Shown here: positions 53,701 through 64,000 of the stretch, piece by piece
Position numbering within the stretch: the first letter of the stretch is position 1
How the letters are laid out: every line of letters begins with the position of its first letter
Assembly (NCBI RefSeq): GCF_000003195.3
Contig: NC_012871.2
Coordinates: forward strand, 57,341,802-57,405,801
Direction of reading: 5' to 3'
Source: Sorghum bicolor
Lineage: Eukaryota > Streptophyta > Magnoliopsida > Poales > Poaceae
DNA length: 64,000 bases
The notes under the pieces: generated by a model
Database searches by the model: none
What the model was told of the DNA's origin: nothing
The model's input: the letters and a program-made list of their open reading frames with translations, nothing else
Translations under genes and position numbers: made by a program

Positions 53701-56700
53701 AGTATCTTGCCGATGAAGGGCTCACATGTTTATCAGCGCTTGGATGGCCGATATGGCACGCAGGCGGATTTGGTTGGCTGCTTCTATCTCTTTGACGTCT
53801 TCATCGGCAGAACCTTCTACTGGCTTCAACTTCTTCTTCAACTACAGTGCTTTGCGACCATGGACATTTTGCTCTTGCTCAAGAAGCTTGATTGTCTCTG
53901 GTAGTTGGCTTTCTTCCTGTCTGGCTTGGGACAGGGCATCCTCTACTTGTTTGAGTTCTGCCAACAGAGCTTTCCTTTTTGCCGATAGATCGGAGATTTT
54001 GTGCTTCGGTGCATCTCCCGAGGACTTTAGGGTGCCGATGGTCTTATGCTTTTCATCGGTAAGAAGTTTTTCTTTCATCATCTCCTCAGAAAGATGAGTC
54101 TGAGCAGCTCTGTCGGCAAGGCGCTGGGCAGCCCTCTGGTACTGCAGTTGACGGCTCTCCAGGTGTGCTGCTTGAAAGAGAACTTCTTCAGCATCGGCGG
54201 GGATGTGACCTCAGTCTTGGCCAGATCGGAATCATCAACCAGCTAGGCTGTATCTTGGTGGAGGAGAGCCGATAATTCTTCCAGCTTTGTCCTGACTTCT
54301 GCCGATGTGATCGCAACTGCCCGAGAAGAGCTTGCTTCTTCACCTTCATCTTCGGAGATGTCGATGGCGAAAGAGAACAAGCTGTCAGGAGAGTCCTGCT
54401 CCTGAAAAAAGAAATAAGACGAGTTATTGTATGGCCAGGTATTGATGAATGATGCAAACAGGGGTTGGATAACTTACCTGTTTCAAGGCAATCTCCCGCC
54501 TCTGACTCGAAGATGCCGATGGAGCCACGGGTTGATCGGCCAGAGTTGCCAATGGAACTATGTCAGCTGAAAAATTAACAGAAGGGGTTATAAGGCCGGA
54601 AAAATAGGTTCATCAGCAGTAATCTTATAAAAGTGTGTTACCTTGAGGAAGAGCAGTACTTGTCGGGATGGAAGAGACCACCAATGCTATAATAGAACCT
54701 GCTGGATCGGTAGTTTGCTCATGCACATCAGCCGATGTGTCTTCTGGCTGAGGTACTTCTGGTTGAGGCTCTTCTAGTTGGGGTTCTTCCACTTATGGTG
54801 CTTCTTGCATTGGAGGGGGAGATGACACTTGTTGCATCTGGGCTTCTGGAGAAGAAGGAGAAGATTCCACCGGGATTGGAGATACTGGGGGAGGAGGAGG
54901 CGTTGCTACTCTTTGGCGCTTTGCTTGTGCCCTGGTGTTCTTGGCACCTTTTCTCTTCTGCTGGCTGGACTGGGGGGCATCGGCACCTTTGCTTCTGGTC
55001 TTTGCCGATGCGCCGGTCTGCTGATATGGAAAAGATTTATGAGTACAAGTGTGGCAGATGTAAAATAAGAATCGGTATGAATGAAAGGTTTAACAATTAC
55101 CTTGAACACCTATGCCAAGGTGGAAGCAGCTACCGATGGAGATATCTGAGTCCTCCTAGTGGTGACTTTATTGAGGCGTACACCTCGATGCATGATGGCG
55201 GCCAGGGTAGGAGCGTTGTTGCCGATTGAGGAGATTGGGCCTGATGGAAACAGGTCAATCGGCTTGCCACTCCTGCTGACCGATGGAGGGGTGTTGTCAA
55301 CCTACAAGATGATACGAAGGTAAATCGCCGATGGAAATAAAAATGAGAAAATTGGAACATCGGTTTGAAGATACTTACAGTGTCATCAGGAACTTTGTAC
55401 TCGGGGTAGATCATGCCGCGATATGTGAGAGCCGATCTGCAGAACAGATGTCCCTTCCATTCTGCCCACCATTGCTTGTATGCCTGAGTGATGAAGGCGG
55501 CTGGAACCCACTCTGACAGGTCTACATCTGTATCGGCACTTGATGGCAGTTGGGCTACTCGAATCCATTCAAGAAGGCTAGTGATGGCTTCCCTGGGTTT
55601 TATCACATCGGCATAACAGAGTGCAATCGGCAGCTGGCCGAAAGCTAATTGACGAGCTAATGCCGATGGGTTATAAAACTCATAGGTCTGGATGGAGGTT
55701 TTCCCACTACCAAAGAAATTCACTGGTATAGCTCTAGGAGTGACCAGTGCCATCTTCACTTCGTGATCCGTGTCAAGAGCATCATTGAACGGGTTGAAAA
55801 CCAGAGGAAACATGGTGTCTGGATCGTCATAAGCTAACCATGCTCGCTCCTCTCTGGTCAAGCCTTCATACAAGGTCTGGAAGAATCGGCTAACCTAGTC
55901 TGCATTACCCCCTATGCCAGGTAGAACTATGACAGCTTCACCGAAGTTTAGGGGAGGGCGTGTTGCCGATTCTTCTTCATCCAGTTCATAGTTCTCGGCT
56001 ATGTCCCTTGGAAAACGCTGTGCAAAAAGGTCAAACTCAAGGCGCTTGTGCATATGGAGACTGAGCCACATGTTGATGAACCACCAGGGGCCTCCCAAGT
56101 TGCCGATAGACTGGCCGAGTAGGAGTTTCCTAGTCACTTGGTGGAGGAGGTGGTAAGCTGCACCAAGCAGGTATCGGCCGAGGGGAAATCGGCAACCATT
56201 AGCCAAATTTTCTGCTGCTGCTAGATAAACGGAAGTTGGTCCTGCTGATCGGCCGCAAAACACGAATTTATCTAACCACATGTTCAGCAAGCTGGTCTCC
56301 TCCTTTATGTTGACAGGGCCTGTTCGTCTGTACTTTTGGATGTACCCTGACCAACCGCCGATGGTGCGAGTTTCTACCTTAGCACTGGGTTTGGTATCGA
56401 AGAAGTGAGTACTATCGGCAGAAGATACATCTAGGCCAGTGAGCGTAGCTACATCGGCAAGAGTAGGGGAAGCAGGGCCGTGGCCAAAGACAAAGGCGTT
56501 CAGCGTGTCTGACCAGAAGTATGATGCAGTTATCAGCAATGACTCATTTCTATGCATATCGGCAATAGACAGCCTGATGCATTGGTCTAGTTTTCTCTCC
56601 CCCCACTGGACTTCATTTGAGTGGCTGACCCTCAAGAACCAATCCGTCCATCCCACGGTAGGACTGGGCCAAGAACAGAAAGTATCCTTCCATAGATCCA

Positions 56701-56990
56701 AAGAAAAGTTTTCGGCTCTAAAAGGGATCCTGTTGGTTTCTGCGTTAATGAGGTCGGTTGGATCTGGATTCCCTAACGGACCAAGGCATTGGAGGTGTGG
56801 TTGATCGGTGGGGATGACAATTTTGTTGGACAAATCCTAATAGTTTTGGGTATATAAGGAAGAACAAGAACAAAAAGAAAAAAAAGGGAAAATGTTCAGT
56901 AAAATGAATTGCGGATGAACAGGGATGCGAGAAAAGGCACAAAAGGTGGGATGAAGAACTGACCTCAGGAACGGTGAAGTTGATGGCCAT
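53701..56990 (-). pseudogene. E3 antisense gene, at least six exons, plant mobile domain
   Basis: Exons on the minus strand: 56990-56964, 56836-55379, 55301-55101, 55017-54642, 54566-54478, and 54401 to about 53700 (end uncertain). Introns of 127, 77, 83, 75 and 76 bp, all GT...AG, with phases matching at every junction. Exon 2 encodes an aminotransferase-like plant mobile domain (SYFWSDTLNAFVFGHGPASP, LADVATLTGLDV), known from transposons and host genes. Exon 4 is basic and Pro/Gln-rich; exon 6 has a coiled coil (LLAELKQVEDALSQARQEES). In-frame TAGs at 55895, in exons 3 and 6, and a frame break near 54100 show decay. Confidence 0.75.
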
Positions 56991-57136
56991 CTCGTCACGA
57001 GGAAGATGATCTAGGGCTTCGGAGTTGGTGAAGCAGGGGCTTCGTTGGAGATCTTGGAGCTCTTGGACAGCGCCGCCGCCGGGAGAGTGGAGTTGGAACC
57101 GTGGAATGATGTGATGGAGGAGTACCTGAGAAGGAA

Positions 57137-57146
57137 CTATTTATAG
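57137..57146 (-). promoter_or_regulatory. TATA box of the E3 antisense gene
   Basis: Minus strand CTATAAATAG, about 150 bp upstream of the ATG at 56990; nearly the same sequence and spacing as in E4. Confidence 0.65.
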
Positions 57147-57617
57147 GACAAAACGGGCAAGGGCAAATCTGACTTATCTCTTCGCCGTATCCATGAAATC
57201 CGAGGGTACTCAGGTAGATATGGTAACTGTTCACACGGTAATCAAGGGATTGTGCAGGCGATTTGACAGGAAGCGGTCATTATCCGTAGATATTTCACTG
57301 TGCAAGATCTCCTGGTCGGTCCATCGGCAGCGCCTTGTAACGGTCATATTGCCGATGGGCGAGTGACGTGGAGATAGCCGTTTGAGAGGATAAGATATGG
57401 ACGTCCATCGGTAAGTCCCTCTAACGGTAATATTGCCGATGTGCGACTAAAGTGGAAATGTCCGTTTGGGGAAGTTGAGGATTTCGAGGAATCTGCAGAG
57501 GAATAGGATCAGAGTTGTTCAGATTAAGGCTGTCGGTTACCAGATTGGGAGCATTAATTGCGGAAAAGACATCATTACTGCAGAGAATTTCGGAGCATTA
57601 ATGATTTCATACTCCGA
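57147..57617. other. E3 noncoding region before the polypurine tract
   Basis: No gene. Two related segments at about 57320-57390 and 57405-57475 share CCATCGG...GTAA...TATTGCCGATG...GCGA...GTGGA, so a diverged tandem duplication of about 85 bp is likely. Confidence 0.5.
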
Positions 57618-57631
57618 AATTGGGGGGCATG
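57618..57631 (+). promoter_or_regulatory. E3 polypurine tract
   Basis: AATTGGGGGGCATG just before the LTR start TGTTGACACC. Confidence 0.75.
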
Positions 57632-58326
57632 TGTTGACACCGTTTTTGGGCACGTGTCCATGATCGGTAAAGTGTAGATCGGCAAGATAAGACGGCAGTG
57701 CTTGATCTACAGGGTGAGTTGCCGATGAAGATGTTGCCGATGGAAGGATGGTTGAACGTGACCAAGTCCATAGGTGATGATGTGTTTGTGCCGATGGCTA
57801 TGACAAAGGAGTCTGCCGATGATACGGAGGAAGAACCTGGGAGTTGCCGATCGGCTTGTGGGGATGTTCTAGTTTGTCACGTGAGGATAGTTTTACGTTT
57901 TCCTTAGTTGTTTAGATCGTTTTGTACACGGATTCTGTTTAAATTTGGAATTCGAATTCTAGTCGTGTCTGGTTGTAGCTCTTTGAGCAGGGTATAAATG
58001 TAGACCCTAGGGCCTTGTAATGAGGGAATCAATCAATCAAACACAAGTTTTTACTCATATTCCAAGCATCTACTTTTTTCGACAACTTCGTCATACTTTT
58101 TCCTTTTCGTTACGAGTTCTTAGGAATCCGTCGGCTCAAGCTTGACGTGTTCTCAAGTTCCGCGTGAATACCTCTTGGCCGTGACATCCGGGTGCATCGC
58201 TGTTGTCGGGACCAAAGTATTCGAGTTACCACCTTCGCCGATAGTAAGGTCAAATCGGCTAGCATGCCTTAACGTTAAAATCGGGTATTAGCCCTTTGTG
58301 TTTGCAGATCAGCTTTTGCACCAACA
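57632..58326 (+). repeat. E3 3' LTR (695 bp)
   Basis: Matches the 5' LTR with about 12 substitutions and one single-base indel by hand count. Followed by CTACT. Confidence 0.95.
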
Positions 58327-58331
58327 CTACT

Positions 58332-60133
58332 GCTCCTAAAAAGAGAGAAGCTGTCGCTAGAGCTCATCCTAGTGAGCCTGAAGTGCAGCAGCTATGGTGG
58401 CCTGCTGTCTGTCTCATCTAGCCTACTCCTCAGCCATCCTCTGTTGATCATCCCTCATCCTGTCAAGTATAGCAAGCAGTGCTGGGTCTATAGAGGAACT
58501 GCCGACCTCATGGTTGTGGGACCGAGGTGGAAGGTTAAGAATAGGTTGGTGGTAGTCATCATCAGAATTGTCAGAGGTGAACTCAAACTCAACCTCTGCC
58601 TCTGCCTCTACCACAACTCCATAACTGTGTCCTACTCCTTTGTCTCAAGCACTGCCCTTGAACTACGAGTAGCTCTAGGCGTAGGCGCTGGAGTTGGTGC
58701 TCGTGGTGCTAGTGCTACCATAGGTGCTCTCAAGTCAAGATGGGTCCTCATCATCTCACAAAGGTCATAGTGAGGAAAGACAGTGACAATGTCAATCAAC
58801 TCTCACTGGATTCGTGGAGGAAGTGGATCAGCACACCCCCTGAAGAATCAAAAAGGTAAGCCAATGGGCATATGGGAGCTGATGACAACCTTTGAATCCC
58901 TCAGTAATCGTATCATCAATATCTGAGACTATGAAATCCCAAACATCAAACTTTCTCTAAGAGACAGGTGAGCTACTAACCACTATTGTATGTGAGTGAA
59001 GCCCTCGCAGAAGCCTGGCCTAGGAAGTAGTGTTTTCCTCATCATAATATTAAGAATTTGAGCGTGGCGAGTGAGAGAAGACAGTGCACGATGGGAACCC
59101 TCAGTGAAAGGAGGTCGGTAGCAAGGAGCAACAAACTCAACTGAAGGAAGCGAGCCATCATGAGGGCAATGAGGAGGCTCAATCCCTAAGTAGCACAACT
59201 CATGAATCCTCGTCTCAGACTCCTGAAGTCCTAAGGTCTCTCTAGCACACTGAGTAGAAACTCTATAGTCTGTCCCTACAAGTGCATAGTAGATAAAACT
59301 GTGATCGAGGGAGATCCACACTATAGCATAGAACTCTCTGACCCACTCCTCAACATATGTGCCTAGGAGTGCAAGTAAGCCAACTAATCCTAGAAGGTAG
59401 GTCAAGAAAGGTCAAATATCCTGCCCTACAATGTTGGCCAGGTACTCAAGATCAACTATGCTATGTTCTCTGATCTGAGCCTCACTATTCACATATGCCA
59501 TATACATGTCCTCCTGAACGAGCATGTAGAACATGGGTGATGCTCTCTCATCACATCTAGCTGGAAACCAAGTCAGAAAGGCAACAAACCACAGCACTTG
59601 AACCTGACGAGTAGTAGCTCGAGTGTAGTCCAAGTGACGAATTGGTGGCAGTGAGGAGCTAGGTGGCGGTCGAGACTGGTGCTGCATGGCAAGCCTAGGG
59701 GTGACCTGAGCATGGACGCGAGTCAATCGCCTGAGAGGCTGCTCCTTTGTCTCCTACTCTATCTACTCTGGCTATGGTGGTTGCCGAGTCTCAATGCCAG
59801 ACTCTCCCTTTGAAAGATGGACCTGACATTCTGCAACTGTAGCTATGCCTAGAGGAGAACCAGTCCACTGCTGCTCAAACTCAAGAACACTACATCGCTG
59901 TGCCGACAAAAGCTCAGATCCAATCCTAAGTGCACCTTTGTGACCACCTACCTTGGCTGCCTCAGCTGCGGCTGCAACTACCTGATTGTCTCGGTGTCTC
60001 TATCAACTATCTTCCTCTTCTTGGTGACCACTTTCTTTCCCTTCTCATTAGTTGTGAGATGGCAGGGTTTGTTGTCACCACAGTAACCTCCTAAAGCACC
60101 TGCTGGAGCACCAACAACATTCTTGCAGTGTGC
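58332..60133 (-). pseudogene. SIRE-like extra ORF after pol, 5' part (broken)
   Basis: A minus-strand frame starts near 60133 (MAHCKNVV) with a Lys-rich stretch (KGKKVVTKKRK), then many stops. The best preserved pieces are 59726-59412 (VLWFVAFLTWFPARCDERA, MFYMLVQEDMYMAYVN) and 59405-58983 (REFYAIVWISLDHSFIYYAL). This resembles the conserved globular part of the ORF after pol in plant SIRE elements. The role of that protein is unknown; its former label 'envelope-like' is not supported by this sequence. Confidence 0.5.
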
Positions 60134-61215
60134 CATTGCAAGATCTCAAGACAAGAGTGTAAACTGCTCATAGATAGATGATGAACTAACACTCTTGAGG
60201 CTTGGACCCAATCCGTACTTGCGGGCTTGGCCCCGAGTTCAATTGCCACTGACAAGCTATCCCAAGTGACTCACCCGCTGCAATAGATGGAATAGATGGG
60301 GTATATATAAGCAATTATTACATAGGATAAGTGATCGAGAGTGAATAGGCTTGCTACCTTAGCTGAGAGGTGATCCCTGTGAAAAGATAAGAACCAACAT
60401 CCACAAGGCATAACGAATCACTCGCCAAGTCTCTGCAAACAAGAAGCGAATGAAAATGATGTAAAAACAACGTTTCAAACAGTTCTAGAATTCTATCAAA
60501 CACTTAGTGTGTGGCGAAAACAAGAACTCACCCGAAACCCTAATGCATCAAGAAGAGTGATGGTTGGCTGGGCGCACAGGTAGGGAGACTTGGCGGCGGT
60601 GGAGGAAGCAAAGGAAGGACGCGCACGCGGAGAAGAGAACTTGTCGGCGGAGGGTGTGGTGAAGGTTTGCTAGCGGCGACGCGAGAGGCGTGGAGCGAGA
60701 ATACGATGTGAGGAGAAAGATTGAGAAAGCCCTATTGATCAGCTAGATAGAAATTTATATCCGCCTCCCGTAGACACATCGGACGCTCTTAAGTGAGCAC
60801 CAGATGTGTCCGATGCACACCGGACCCATACGCAGAGAGGGTGTTTTTTGCGCAGGGTCACTGGACGCGGGCCACCTGACGCTCTCCTACGTCCGATGCC
60901 GTGGGTGCTTCTATAGTGGACCACCGGATGCACACCACCAGACATGCTCACGTTACTGTTCGCGTGTCTGGTGTGTACACCATAGTAGGTAACACTCACC
61001 GGACGCACAGAACGCATCCGATGTAGTGTCTGATGCTGCGTCTGGTGCACCAGCAGCTTTAGATATTCAATGAGACTTTGCAGCGCCTTCACTCAACCAA
61101 GTTCCAACACAAATAAGAGCCAAATAAACACCAATTGGAACTGGTATGAGTGACCTCTCTCAAACCCTCCAATTTTCACAAGTAATTTTGCATAAGCTAT
61201 ATAGATTTTATGATA
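60134..61215 (-). other. Promoter- and leader-like block replacing the copia RNase H
   Basis: On the minus strand a cluster of GCGTCCGGTG/CACCGGATGC-like motifs (61050-60780) is followed by a TATA box (GGATATAAATTTC, about 60752-60764). A C-rich leader follows (60700-60560), then a possible intron donor (TTTCGG|GTGAGT, near 60530) and, by about 60133, the extra ORF's first Met. The motif cluster and TATA order match the SIRE-like LTR at 16713-17080. The copia RNase H that should be here is missing. It may be an LTR fragment joined by rearrangement, or an internal promoter. Confidence 0.45.
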
Positions 61216-63515
61216 GAGAGTTTTGTCAACCGGGTTACCTCCCTCATCTATGTCGAGATGCCCATTTGATGCCATGGGAATTTTGATTAGCTTGCAATCT
61301 TGCATCTTGAATCTCTTGAGAAGATCTTAAGTGCACCTCTCTTGAGAGATGGAAACCCCTTCCTTCATTTGCTTGACTTGAATCTCGAGGAAGAAAGATA
61401 GCTCGACAATCATGGACATCTCGAACTCCTTGGACATCAAGTCACTGAACTCCTTGCAAAATTCTTCATTTGTTGAGCCAAAGATAATGTCATCGACATA
61501 TACTTGGCAAATGAAGATTTTCCGATTGATCTTCTTGGTGAATAATGTTGTGTCGACCTTCCCGATCTTAAAGCCCTTTGCAATGAGGAAGTCCCTTAGC
61601 CTCTCATACCAAGCTCTAGGACCTTGTTTGAGACCATAGAGCACCTTGGATAGCTAGTAGACATGCTTGGGGTACCTAGGATCTTCAAAAATGGGGGGTT
61701 GCTCAATGTAGACAAGCTCATTAATATAACCATTTAGAAAGGCACTTTTCACATCCATTTGAAATAGCTTTATGTTATGGTTAGAAGCATATGCAAGAAG
61801 GATACGTATAGCTTCAAGTCTTGGAACTGGTGCAAAAGTTTCACCAAAGTCAAGACCTTCCACTTGTGAAAAGCCTTCCACCACGAGTCTTACCTTGTTG
61901 TGCACTACCTTGCCTTGATCATCTTTCTTGTTCCAAAAGATCCACTTTGTCCCTATCACTCTTGCATCTTTAGGTCGCTCTTCGAGGGTCCACACTTGGT
62001 TGTGAGAGAAGTTGTTCAACTCCTCTTGCATGGCGATGATCCAATCCGCATCCCAAAGAGCTTCCTCTATGGTTTTGGGTTCAACTTCAAGAGACACAAA
62101 AGCATGATGTTCAATAAATAAAGCATGTCTAAAACGAGTGTAACACCACGTGATGGACTCCCGATAATGAGATCTTGAGAGTGATCTTGAAGGAGGTGTG
62201 ATAATCTTCTTTCAACCACTTGAGGAGCCAGTCGGGGAGCATCAACATCATGTGCTTGTGCCACCGCTTGATCATGAGTGACTTGTGTGTCTTCATAAAC
62301 GTCCTTGTCATCATCTTGTGGCACACGTGAGGAGGATGGCTCATCGATGACTTGCACCTCACCATCATCCTCCTTAGGCTTGATGTCTCCCACCAGAATA
62401 TTCTTCATGACTTCCCTCAATGGTTCACCAGCTACATCATCAAGATTATCACTTGCTCCTTGGGAGCCATTAGTTTCATCAAATTCAACATCAAAAGTTT
62501 CTTCAACCATGTTTGTGGCATGGTTAAAGACTCTATAAGCCTTGGACTTTGATGAATATCCAACCAAGTAACCAATGTCACATCTTCTTTGAAACTTCCC
62601 CAAGTGTTAGCACTTCTTGTAGATGTAGCACTTGCACCCAAAACTCTAAAGAATGAGACATCAGGCTTCTTCCCATTGAGCAACTCATATGGTGTCTTCT
62701 CTATAAACTTGTGAACAAAGAGCTAGTTTGAAGCATAGCATGCGGTGTTGATTGCCTCAACCCACATCTTCTCTGGAGTGTTGTACTCATCAAGCATAGC
62801 TCTTGCCAAGGTGATCAAGGTTCGGTTCTTTCTTTCTACAACCCCATTTTGTTGCAGTGTATATGTTGAGAAGAACTCATGTTTGATTCCAATTTCATCA
62901 CAATATTCTTCAATATTGGTGTTGTCAAACTCTTTACCATTGTTACTCCTAATCTTCTTGATCTTGACCTCGAATTGATTTTGTGCCTTCTTTGCTAACT
63001 TCTTGAATATTGATGTAACTTTAGTCTTGTCTTGCAAGAAGAATGTCCATGTGTACTGAGAATAGTCATCCACTATTACTAAGCAACATTGATTCCCACT
63101 AAGACTAACATATGTAGTTGGTCCAAACAAATCCATGTGCAATAGCTCAAGAACTCTAGAGGTAGAGAGATAGGTCTTGGTTGGATGAGTGTTTGCCACT
63201 TGCTTGCTGGCTTGACATGCACTGCACAACTTGTCCTTCTCAAACTTGACATCTTTCAAGCCTCTTATCAATTCCTTCTTCAACAACTTCTTGAGTGTAC
63301 CCATTCCAACATGAGCTAGCCTCATATGCCATAGCCAACCAAGTGAAGTCTTGGTGAATAGACATGTCTTGATGTTTGCATCTTCAAAGGAGAAATCAAT
63401 AAGATATAAATTGTTGTAGCGGAAGCCTTCAAAAACCATCTCATTTTCATTCACTTTGGTCACTATCACTTCTTTGTCATTGAGTAGGCATTGGAAAATA
63501 ATATGTCTAAAGTCC
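61216..63515 (-). pseudogene. pol: SIRE-like pol: integrase and reverse transcriptase remnants
   Basis: Integrase 63469-62723: finger HMRLAHVGMGTLKKLLKKEL with CSACQASKQ, core LLHMDLFGP, then RSNNGKEF where a catalytic Asp is normal (Asn at 62942-62944), then QQNGVVERKNR. A stop near 62722 and a frameshift near 62620 follow. Linker 62603-62067 is acidic. RT 62097-61654 (TKWIFWNKKDDQGKVVHNKV, FQMDVKSAFLNGYINELVYI), TAG, then 61644-61327 with the catalytic YVDD (CQVYVDDIIFGS). RT ends at about 61215 (GGNPVDKTLYH), where the sequence changes. Confidence 0.85.
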
Positions 63516-63520
63516 TATTC

Positions 63521-64000
63521 CTCTGCCGTGTTTTCAGAAAAAACACGAGCACATTGCTCGTAGGTAACTAAATGAACAGTAAATAATACTGCTGAAAAAG
63601 ACATAAAAACTAATATAAATGCTTTGGAATTCTTAGGTTTGAGTGATTGATCACATACTACACATTGGCTAGTTTGATGAAGATGATTGGCCCCAAAACT
63701 AGAATATAATTGTGAAGTTCGAGCAAGTCTCGTACATATATATTTCAATCAAAGCCAATCCAGACACGGAGAGCAACCAATACTACAATGTTGTAGGATA
63801 TGGATTGAAACATGCAAATATGTACAAACATGATCGCACTTGCAGTCACAGTCACGAAGTGCATGCATCTTCCTCCCTGGACAAAGGCTGAAACATCCAG
63901 CCAATCTTCTCTATCTGCCGAACAACTCAAGGCTCCACACTGATACAGCAGGTCATGTGTGCAGGGTGAGCCATGACTAGGGCCGTGGCCCTACTGGCCC
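63521..64000. other. Unassigned sequence beyond the copia breakpoint
   Basis: Copia-like coding similarity stops at about 63515. The first bases after it form short inverted repeats (CGTGTTTT...AAAACACG, ACGAGCA...TGCTCGT). The rest is AT-rich with no recognised domain; it could be another insertion or the flank of a truncated element. Confidence 0.4.

Larger units (their letters stand above)
31636..58326 (+). mobile_element. E3: Ty3 Tat-lineage retrotransposon, TSD CTACT, split by E4
   Basis: LTRs of 696 bp (31636-32331) and 695 bp (57632-58326) begin TGTTGACACC and end TTTTGCACCAACA. Target duplication CTACT is perfect (31631-31635, 58327-58331). Order: PBS, gag, protease, RT, two RNase H regions, integrase (split by E4), antisense gene, polypurine tract, LTR. 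About 12 substitutions between the LTRs by hand. Several stops and frameshifts make it non-autonomous. GCCGAT/ATCGGC recurs at striking density along the whole element. Confidence 0.95.
16048..63520 (-). mobile_element. SIRE-like Ty1/copia element, decayed host of the nest
   Basis: Read on the minus strand it runs from integrase (63469) through RT (to about 61215) and a promoter-like block. A broken extra ORF (about 60133 to 58332, then 31635 to 30450), a polypurine tract (30433-30446) and a 3' LTR (30432 to 16048) follow. It is interrupted by E3 (31636-58326) and by Tekay (17289-30194). The AAAAAGGGGGAGG tract, the LTR start TGAAAGCATCTAGGCCCC and an extra ORF after pol match the SIRE/Maximus lineage. 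The gag part and 5' LTR are absent from the window or lost at the 63520 breakpoint. Confidence 0.75.

Noticed and set aside
58983..59726. Viral envelope glycoprotein in the SIRE-like element
   Set aside because: No clear signal peptide, membrane anchor or glycoprotein pattern survives; the frame is broken, so only 'extra ORF' is supported.

Overview
The window looks like intergenic heterochromatin from a grass, probably a panicoid of the sorghum/maize group. That placement is an inference from GGCCTTGTTTAGTT-type MITEs and from SIRE, Tekay and Tat LTR retrotransposons typical of such genomes. I found no host protein gene, tRNA or rRNA. Almost every base belongs to LTR retrotransposons nested in one another, or to MITEs.

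Layout. (1) 1-11483: a plus-strand Ty3 element of the Tat lineage (E1), cut by the left edge and ending in a 456-bp 3' LTR. (2) 11484-14283: AT-rich sequence with several MITEs, one inside another. (3) 14284-16047: a minus-strand Ty1/copia relic whose LTR is split by a 717-bp candidate solo LTR. (4) 16048 to about 63520: a decayed minus-strand SIRE-like copia element. Its 3' LTR carries a chromodomain (Tekay-type) Ty3 element at 17289-30194 (TSD TAAAC). Its downstream ORF region carries a second Tat element, E3, at 31636-58326 (TSD CTACT). E3 in turn is split inside its integrase by a third Tat element, E4, at 38128-52429 (TSD GGATT, minus strand). (5) 63521-64000: unassigned.

By hand comparison the two LTRs differ at about 2 of 1046 sites in E4, about 19 of 3148 in Tekay and about 12 of 696 in E3. 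E4 is therefore very young, and younger than its host E3. E4 is also nearly intact: gag, protease and a continuous RT-RNase H-integrase frame.

The most interesting content is shared by the three Tat elements. Each carries, between integrase and 3' LTR, a gene on the opposite strand with its own TATA box and about five short GT-AG introns. Each encodes a globular N-terminal domain, a low-complexity middle and, in all three, a helical or coiled-coil stretch. The N-terminal domain is a plant mobile domain in E3 and a 'putative gypsy-type transposon' domain in E1 and E4. All three elements also have an in-frame UAG at the same place, the protease-RT boundary. Each is saturated with its own CpG-containing short motif (TGGTCG in E1, GCCGAT in E3, CTCGA in E4). 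I propose, as a hypothesis only, that the antisense proteins recognise these element-specific motifs.
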